A DNA stretch of 10,450 nucleotides. Origin: Oscillospiraceae bacterium. GTDB taxonomy: Bacteria; Bacillota; Clostridia; Oscillospirales; Ruminococcaceae. Below, one piece after another: positions 6,823 through 10,450 of this stretch; position 1 is the stretch's first letter; the number at the start of each line of letters is the position of its first letter. Position numbers and translations under genes: made by a program. The stretch spans positions 1 to 10,450 of the forward strand of contig CAAGEB010000178.1 of NCBI GenBank assembly GCA_900768705.1, in the 5' to 3' direction. The notes under the pieces were generated by a model. The model saw nothing but the letters and a program-made list of their open reading frames with translations. It did not search any database and had not been told where the DNA came from.

Positions 6823-7379
6823 TGGGTTGTTTTGACAGACTTTTCGGAGCAGGAAACGGTAATATAGGTTCGGGTAAATACTTGATAGATATCTGTGACG
6901 ACTGTTTCTATATTAACGGCAAAAAGCTGGAGGTTCCGATTCATATCAACACGCTGAAAGCAGTGCTGGGCGAGCCGAGAAAAAAATACTTCCGCACAAA
7001 CAAAGAAGACCGTGAGTTCCTGGAAGAATACAACAGAGAGCAGATTACCAAGCGGGTGAACTATTTCTGGGACGGGCTGGGGCTTATGTGCTACACCAAC
7101 AACGGGGAAGTCGTCAACTGCTTCGGGATAGTGTTCCGTCACGGAGATTTCGATTTGTCCGTTCAGCCGAAAGGATTGTATAAGGGCGTTGTTACCATAA
7201 ACGGTAATCCTTGGTTTGATGTTATCAAAAGCGGCGAGGACTGCGAATTTTATATGGAAAAGCGGGTCGGCTTCTACAAGCTGACGGCAGAGTATGCTGA
7301 TTTTAACCTGCCTGCCGATGAACGGACGGAAGAAAGCTTCAACGGCATTGAAATCCAGCTTGACAACGGTCGAAGGTAA
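6822..7379 (+). CDS. Uncharacterised protein encoded within the pur operon
   Basis: The 185-residue product is not an enzyme I recognise. Residues 20-105 read as alternating strands and loops: IDICDDCFYINGKKLEVP, a helix-like TLKAVLGEPRKK, a charged stretch (RTNKEDREFLEEYNREQ), then NYFWDGLGLMCYTNNGEVVNCFGIVF. This order, a strand with 'xxINGK', 'LGEP', then 'WDGLGL.CY', recalls a widespread small domain of unknown function (similar to proteins filed under DUF7738), but this is from memory and uncertain. There is no signal peptide or membrane helix; several cysteines are scattered without a clear metal motif. It starts on the last base of the purM stop and ends 17 bp before purN, so it is expressed with the operon. 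Base composition resembles its neighbours. No link to purine metabolism can be read from the sequence. Confidence 0.85.
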   Translation: MGCFDRLFGAGNGNIGSGKYLIDICDDCFYINGKKLEVPIHINTLKAVLGEPRKKYFRTNKEDREFLEEYNREQITKRVNYFWDGLGLMCYTNNGEVVNCFGIVFRHGDFDLSVQPKGLYKGVVTINGNPWFDVIKSGEDCEFYMEKRVGFYKLTAEYADFNLPADERTEESFNGIEIQLDNGRR

Positions 7380-7396
7380 CCGGGAGAATAACGATT

Positions 7397-8023
7397 ATGA
7401 AAAACATTGTGGTGCTTGTGTCCGGCGGAGGCACTAATTTACAGGCGCTTATTGACGCAGAGAAAAGGGGAGAGATAAAGGGCGGAAAGATTACCTGCGT
7501 TATTTCTTCCGCCTCCGGTGCTTATGCTCTTGAGCGGGCGAAAAACAACGGAATAAAAACCCGTACTCTGGTTCGTAAGGAATACCCTGATGTGGCGGCG
7601 TACAGCCGTGCAATGCGGGATACGTTGCTTGAGGAAAAGGCGGATCTGGTGGTGTATGCGGGCTTTATGACTATACTGGACGAGCAGGTCTGCAATGCTT
7701 TTCCGAACAGAATGATAAATATTCATCCGGCTCTTATTCCAAGCTTCTGCGGAAAGGGCTTTTACGGACTTCATGTTCACGAGGCTGCTCTGGCAAAGGG
7801 CGTGAAGGTTTCGGGTGCTACCGTGCATTTTGTCACCGCCGAGTGCGACGGCGGACCGATTATCCTCCAGAAAGCGGTTGAAGTCAAGAACGGCGATACT
7901 CCCGAAACGCTTCAGCGGCGTATAATGGAGCAGGCAGAATGGAAAATTCTGCCGCAGGCGGTTTCGCTGTTCTGCGAGGACAAAATCCATGTGGAGAACG
8001 GCGTGACAGTAATTGACGACTGA
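7397..8023 (+). CDS. purN: Phosphoribosylglycinamide (GAR) formyltransferase
   Basis: PurN moves a formyl group from 10-formyl-tetrahydrofolate to GAR, giving FGAR. The 208-residue protein has the N-terminal VSGGGTNLQAL motif (8-18) and the catalytic set N108 and H110 (MINIHPALIPSF) and D151 (ECDGGPI), which correspond to N106, H108 and D144 of the Escherichia coli enzyme. After PSF the loop reads CGKGFYGLHVH, which is longer than the PSFPGLHTH form of E. coli. GGGAGAA precedes the ATG. It depends on folate like the AICAR transformylase at the end of the operon. All catalytic residues are intact. Confidence 0.96.
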   Translation: MKNIVVLVSGGGTNLQALIDAEKRGEIKGGKITCVISSASGAYALERAKNNGIKTRTLVRKEYPDVAAYSRAMRDTLLEEKADLVVYAGFMTILDEQVCNAFPNRMINIHPALIPSFCGKGFYGLHVHEAALAKGVKVSGATVHFVTAECDGGPIILQKAVEVKNGDTPETLQRRIMEQAEWKILPQAVSLFCEDKIHVENGVTVIDD

Positions 8024-8037
8024 TTTCGGAGGAGTGT

Positions 8038-8269
8038 ATGGAAAAACCGGTATCGGATATTCACAGAACACTTTACAGATATGAGGGAACGGTTTACAGC
8101 TGCCTGTTTGACTTATTCGTGCCGATTGTAGCCCGGTGTGAAACCGAGGATTATGTTCAGCGGGTATGGGGATTTTCTGAAAGCACTGAATGAAGCATTT
8201 GACGAGTATGTACAAAACGGTCTTGTAACCGTTCCATATAAAACAACTTGCTATCTTGGCAGATTTTAG
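8038..8269 (+). pseudogene. Small gene split by a +1 frameshift (51-codon ORF plus downstream frame)
   Basis: An ATG at 8038, with GGAGGAG at 8028-8034, opens a 51-codon frame that stops at 8191-8193. From about 8165 a second frame (+1) is open to TAG at 8267-8269 and reads like real protein: GDFLKALNEAFDEYVQNG then LVTVPYKTTCYLGRF. Removing one G from the run at 8168-8171 (or 8162-8164) joins both parts into one 76-residue protein ending 11 bases before the purO start, the normal spacing in this operon; the 51-codon version would leave an 86-bp gap. The likeliest causes are a one-base insertion in the organism or a sequencing error. Programmed frameshifting is less likely because no stop codon or slippery pattern sits at the junction. 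I do not recognise the family; helix-forming character in the middle is visible. Confidence 0.5.
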
Positions 8270-8279
8270 GAGGAAATTT

Positions 8280-8996
8280 ATGATTTCACTGGACAAGGAA
8301 CTGAATTCATTGGCTTATCACGGCAGAGGAATTGTTATCGGAAAATCTCCCGACGGCAAAAAAGCGGTAATCGCTTACTTTATTATGGGCAGAAGCGAAA
8401 ACAGCCGCAACCGTGTATTCGTAGAGGACGGAGAGGGAATCCGCACTCAGGCGTTTGACGAATCAAAAATGACCGACCCGCACCTTATAATATATGCTCC
8501 CGTGCGTGTTCTCGGCAATAAAACCATAGTTACCAACGGCGACCAGACAGACACAATATACGAGCTGATGGATAAGCAGGCTACCTTTGAAGAGTCTCTC
8601 CGCGGACGCTTTTTCGAGGACGACGCTCCTAACTTTACTCCCAGAATTTCGGGAATTGTACACCTTGAAGGCGGAGATATGAATTATGCCATGTCCATTC
8701 TGAAATCTGCCGACGGCAATCCGGATTCCTGCCGCCGTTACGCTTTCGCATACAGCAATCCGCTTAAAGGCGAGGGCAGCTTCATTCATACCTACGCAGG
8801 TGATGAGAAAAACGGCAGACTTCCCAGCTTTGAGGGTGAACCCAAGAGCGTTGCAATTCCGGATATGAGCATTGACGAATTTACAAGCTTTGTATGGGAA
8901 AACCTTAATAAGGACAACAAGGTTTCCCTGTTCACACGGTATATTGATATTGAGACCGGAAAGTACGAAAGCAGAATTGTAAACAAGAACAAGTAA
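8280..8996 (+). CDS. purO: IMP cyclohydrolase, archaeal PurO-type
   Basis: PurO closes the final ring, converting FAICAR to IMP. The 238-residue chain opens with AYHGRGIVIGKSPDGKKAVIAYFIMGRS (12-39) and ENSRNRVF, close to the strand-loop-strand start of methanogen PurO, followed by IIYAPVRVLGNKTIVTNGDQTDTI and a NFTPRISG segment that match the family layout. It is somewhat longer than the roughly 200-residue archaeal enzymes. It is unrelated in fold to the IMP cyclohydrolase half of bifunctional PurH, and the next gene supplies only the other half, so the pair together replace PurH. The ATG at 8280 was chosen because AGGAGG lies at 8268-8273; an in-frame TTG at 8256 lacks a ribosome site at proper distance. 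The stop is 10 bp before the next start. Confidence 0.9.
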   Translation: MISLDKELNSLAYHGRGIVIGKSPDGKKAVIAYFIMGRSENSRNRVFVEDGEGIRTQAFDESKMTDPHLIIYAPVRVLGNKTIVTNGDQTDTIYELMDKQATFEESLRGRFFEDDAPNFTPRISGIVHLEGGDMNYAMSILKSADGNPDSCRRYAFAYSNPLKGEGSFIHTYAGDEKNGRLPSFEGEPKSVAIPDMSIDEFTSFVWENLNKDNKVSLFTRYIDIETGKYESRIVNKNK

Positions 8997-9006
8997 GGAG
9001 AGTAAC

Positions 9007-10185
9007 ATGAACGAACTGGAACTGAAATACGGCTGCAATCCCAATCAGAAGCCGTCGAGGATTTTTATGGAAAACGGCAAGGAGCTGCCTATCGAGGTGC
9101 TGAACGGCAGACCCGGTTATATCAATTTTATGGACGCATTCAATGGCTGGCAGCTGGTTAAGGAGCTGAAAGCCGCAACGGGTATGCCTGCCGCAACCTC
9201 CTTCAAGCATGTTTCTCCCGCAGGTGCGGCTATCGGTCTGCCTCTTACCGAAACACTTGCAAAAATTTACTGGGTGGACGATCTTGGCGAGCTTTCTCCG
9301 CTTGCCTGCGCTTATGCAAGAGCAAGAGGCGCAGACAGAATGTCCTCCTACGGCGATTTTATTGCACTGTCCGATGTGTGTGATGTTTCCACCGCAAAGA
9401 TAATCCAGCGGGAGGTTTCCGACGGAGTAATCGCTCCCGGATATGAACCGGAGGCTCTTGAAATTCTCAAATCCAAGCGCAAGGGAACATACAATGTTAT
9501 TAAAATAGATCCGGACTATGTTCCCGAGCCTATTGAGCGCAAGCAGGTTTTCGGAATAACCTTTGAGCAGGGCAGAAACGAGCTTGTTATCAATGATGAG
9601 CTTTTTGCAAACCTTCCCACGAAGAACAAGGATATTCCCGAGGCGGCAAGGAATGATCTGGCAATTGCGCTTATTACGCTGAAATACACCCAGTCCAATT
9701 CCGTTGCATACGCCTGCGGCGGTCAGGCAATCGGTATAGGCGCAGGTCAGCAGTCGAGAATTCACTGCACACGGCTTGCGGGAACCAAGGCGGATAATTG
9801 GTATCTTCGTCAGTCTCCGCAGGTAATGAATCTTCAGTTTGTGGATGATATCCGCCGTGCAGACCGTGACAACACAATCGATTTGTATATCGGCGAGGAT
9901 TATATGGATGTTCTTGCCGAGGGTGAATGGCAGAAGTTCTTTAAGGTAAAGCCTGCGGTATTCACCCGTGAAGAAAAGCGTGCATGGCTGGATACAATGA
10001 AGGGTGTTTCCCTTGGTTCGGACGCATTCTTCCCCTTCGGAGATAACATTGAGCGTGCTCACAGAAGCGGCGTTGAGTATATAGCTCAGCCCGGCGGTTC
10101 AATCCGTGACGATAATGTAATCGAGGTTTGTGACAAATACGGAATTGCAATGGCGTTTACCGGTATTCGTCTGTTCCACCACTGA
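9007..10185 (+). CDS. purH: AICAR formyltransferase, stand-alone (C-terminal half of PurH; PurV-type)
   Basis: The enzyme formylates AICAR with 10-formyl-tetrahydrofolate to give FAICAR, the substrate of PurO. The 392 residues correspond to the transformylase part of PurH only: the chain starts directly at LKYGCNPNQKPSRIF, equivalent to the 'LRYGENPHQ' segment, and the N-terminal MGS-like cyclohydrolase domain is absent. The catalytic SFKHVSPAG motif is present with K67 and H68. Further family segments include CAYARARGADRMSSYGDFIALSD, LKYTQSNSVAYA, GIGAGQQSRIHCTRLA and SLGSDAFFPFGDNIERAHRSGVEYIAQPGGSIRDD near the C-terminus. AAGGAG at 8995-9000 precedes the ATG. Annotation may call it purH or purV. 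It is the last recognisable gene of the operon in the window. Confidence 0.94.
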   Translation: MNELELKYGCNPNQKPSRIFMENGKELPIEVLNGRPGYINFMDAFNGWQLVKELKAATGMPAATSFKHVSPAGAAIGLPLTETLAKIYWVDDLGELSPLACAYARARGADRMSSYGDFIALSDVCDVSTAKIIQREVSDGVIAPGYEPEALEILKSKRKGTYNVIKIDPDYVPEPIERKQVFGITFEQGRNELVINDELFANLPTKNKDIPEAARNDLAIALITLKYTQSNSVAYACGGQAIGIGAGQQSRIHCTRLAGTKADNWYLRQSPQVMNLQFVDDIRRADRDNTIDLYIGEDYMDVLAEGEWQKFFKVKPAVFTREEKRAWLDTMKGVSLGSDAFFPFGDNIERAHRSGVEYIAQPGGSIRDDNVIEVCDKYGIAMAFTGIRLFHH

Positions 10186-10203
10186 TGTTTTGGTACGGTA
10201 CTT

Positions 10204-10322
10204 TGTAAGGTAATAAGTCTGTACAGACCGGAATTGGCTTTTCGGTCGGGTACCCCGACGGGTAATTCCCAACAGCACATTGCAATGTGGATTAGTTTGT
10301 GCCTGTAAAGTAATAAGTCTGT
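10204..10322 (+). repeat. 19-bp direct repeat pair at 100-bp spacing after the operon
   Basis: The sequence TGTAAGGTAATAAGTCTGT (10204-10222) recurs as TGTAAAGTAATAAGTCTGT (10304-10322), with one mismatch and an offset of exactly 100 bp. The space between holds several palindromes and no open frame of note. The pair could mark duplicated regulatory sites or the ends of a small inserted element. Confidence 0.8.
10217..10289 (+). other. Cluster of palindromes between the direct repeats
   Basis: GTCTGTACAGAC (10217-10228) and CACATTGCAATGTG (10276-10289) are perfect 12- and 14-bp palindromes. Between them GGAATT (10230-10235) pairs with AATTCC (10264-10269) around a tight hairpin, GTCGGG (10245-10250) with CCCGAC (10254-10259) and a three-base loop. 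No T-tract follows, so a standard terminator is not evident. The density of symmetry suggests a structured RNA or a protein-binding region at the operon end. Confidence 0.55.
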
Positions 10323-10330
10323 TCTTTGCC

Positions 10331-10450
10331 ACCCCTATCCCCCTGCCTGTGTGACCGCCTTTAATGCGCAGCGTCGTGCTGCGCTCGGGCGGTCACCGTG
10401 CAACATCGTGTTGCCCCTTCCCCCGAGGGGGAAGGGGGAGAAAGAAGGGT
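10331..10450 (+). repeat. GC-rich palindromic element with three consecutive stem-loops (REP/MITE-like), possibly cut by the window edge
   Basis: Three stem-loops follow one another. GTGACCGCC (10351-10359) pairs with GGCGGTCAC (10388-10396) around an inner GCGCAGC/GCTGCGC stem (10366-10372, 10378-10384). GCAACA/TGTTGC forms 10400-10414. CCCCTTCCCCC (10414-10424) pairs with GGGGGAAGGGG (10427-10437). The outer edges also match in part: CCCCCT (10339-10344) with AGGGGG (10433-10438), and ACCC (10331-10334) with GGGT (10447-10450). No coding frame is seen. The lack of a T-tract argues against a simple terminator; the form is that of a dispersed palindromic repeat. Copy number elsewhere cannot be judged here. 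Confidence 0.6.

Noticed and set aside
8132..8266. Independent small gene starting at GTG 8138 or ATG 8153
   Set aside because: No ribosome site precedes either start, and the protein sense begins only near 8165, which fits a frameshift better than a separate gene.
8256..8279. TTG start for purO
   Set aside because: No ribosome site at the right distance; AGGAGG precedes the ATG at 8280, and family similarity begins after it.
7439..8296. Antisense open frame (285 codons) opposite purN and the small frameshifted gene
   Set aside because: No recognisable domain and no ribosome site; overlaps a clearly conserved purN.
8932..10062. Long antisense open frame (376 codons) opposite the AICAR transformylase gene
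   Set aside because: It lies fully over conserved coding sequence on the other strand and has Cys-rich, low-credibility composition with no known domain; a shadow of codon bias.

Overview
The window looks like the chromosome of an anaerobic Gram-positive member of the Clostridia, most likely a Ruminococcus-like Oscillospiraceae relative. The evidence is moderate GC content, strong GGAGG-type ribosome binding sites, sigma-A-type promoters with 17-bp spacers, a Bacillus-type PurF with a propeptide and iron-sulfur cysteines, and an archaeal-type PurO paired with a stand-alone AICAR transformylase. The taxonomic call is inference; no rRNA or marker gene is present.

Region 1 (1-1971) is the 3' part of a large gene that begins before the window. 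It encodes a Thr/Glu/Pro/Val repeat linker of six 30-bp units, followed by what look like two FtsK/SpoIIIE (EssC-like) ATPase folds that have both lost their Walker motifs. Region 2 (2009-2841) holds a terminator-like inverted repeat with a promoter nested inside it, then a monocistronic HD-domain phosphohydrolase gene.

Region 3 (2909-10185) is a de novo purine (IMP) biosynthesis operon on the + strand. It has a strong promoter (2909-2937), a leader with a perfect palindrome and a terminator-like hairpin (a candidate attenuator), then purE, purC, purF, purM, an uncharacterised gene, purN, a small apparently frameshifted gene, purO and the AICAR transformylase gene (purH C-terminal domain only, sometimes called purV). 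Intergenic gaps are short throughout and purM overlaps the next gene by one base, so the genes are probably co-transcribed. Together they cover PRPP to phosphoribosylamine (PurF), GAR formylation (PurN), AIR formation (PurM), carboxylation (PurE), SAICAR synthesis (PurC), and the last two steps, AICAR formylation and IMP ring closure, split between two proteins. purD, purL, purB and purK are not in the window.

Region 4 (10186-10450) has no credible gene. It contains a 19-bp direct repeat at exactly 100-bp spacing, several perfect palindromes, and a GC-rich block of three consecutive stem-loops that looks like a dispersed palindromic (REP/MITE-like) element running to or past the window edge.

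The items most worth a second look are the double pseudo-ATPase with its repeat linker, the uncharacterised gene embedded in the pur operon, the frameshifted small gene before purO, the leader hairpin before purE, and the palindromic element after the operon.
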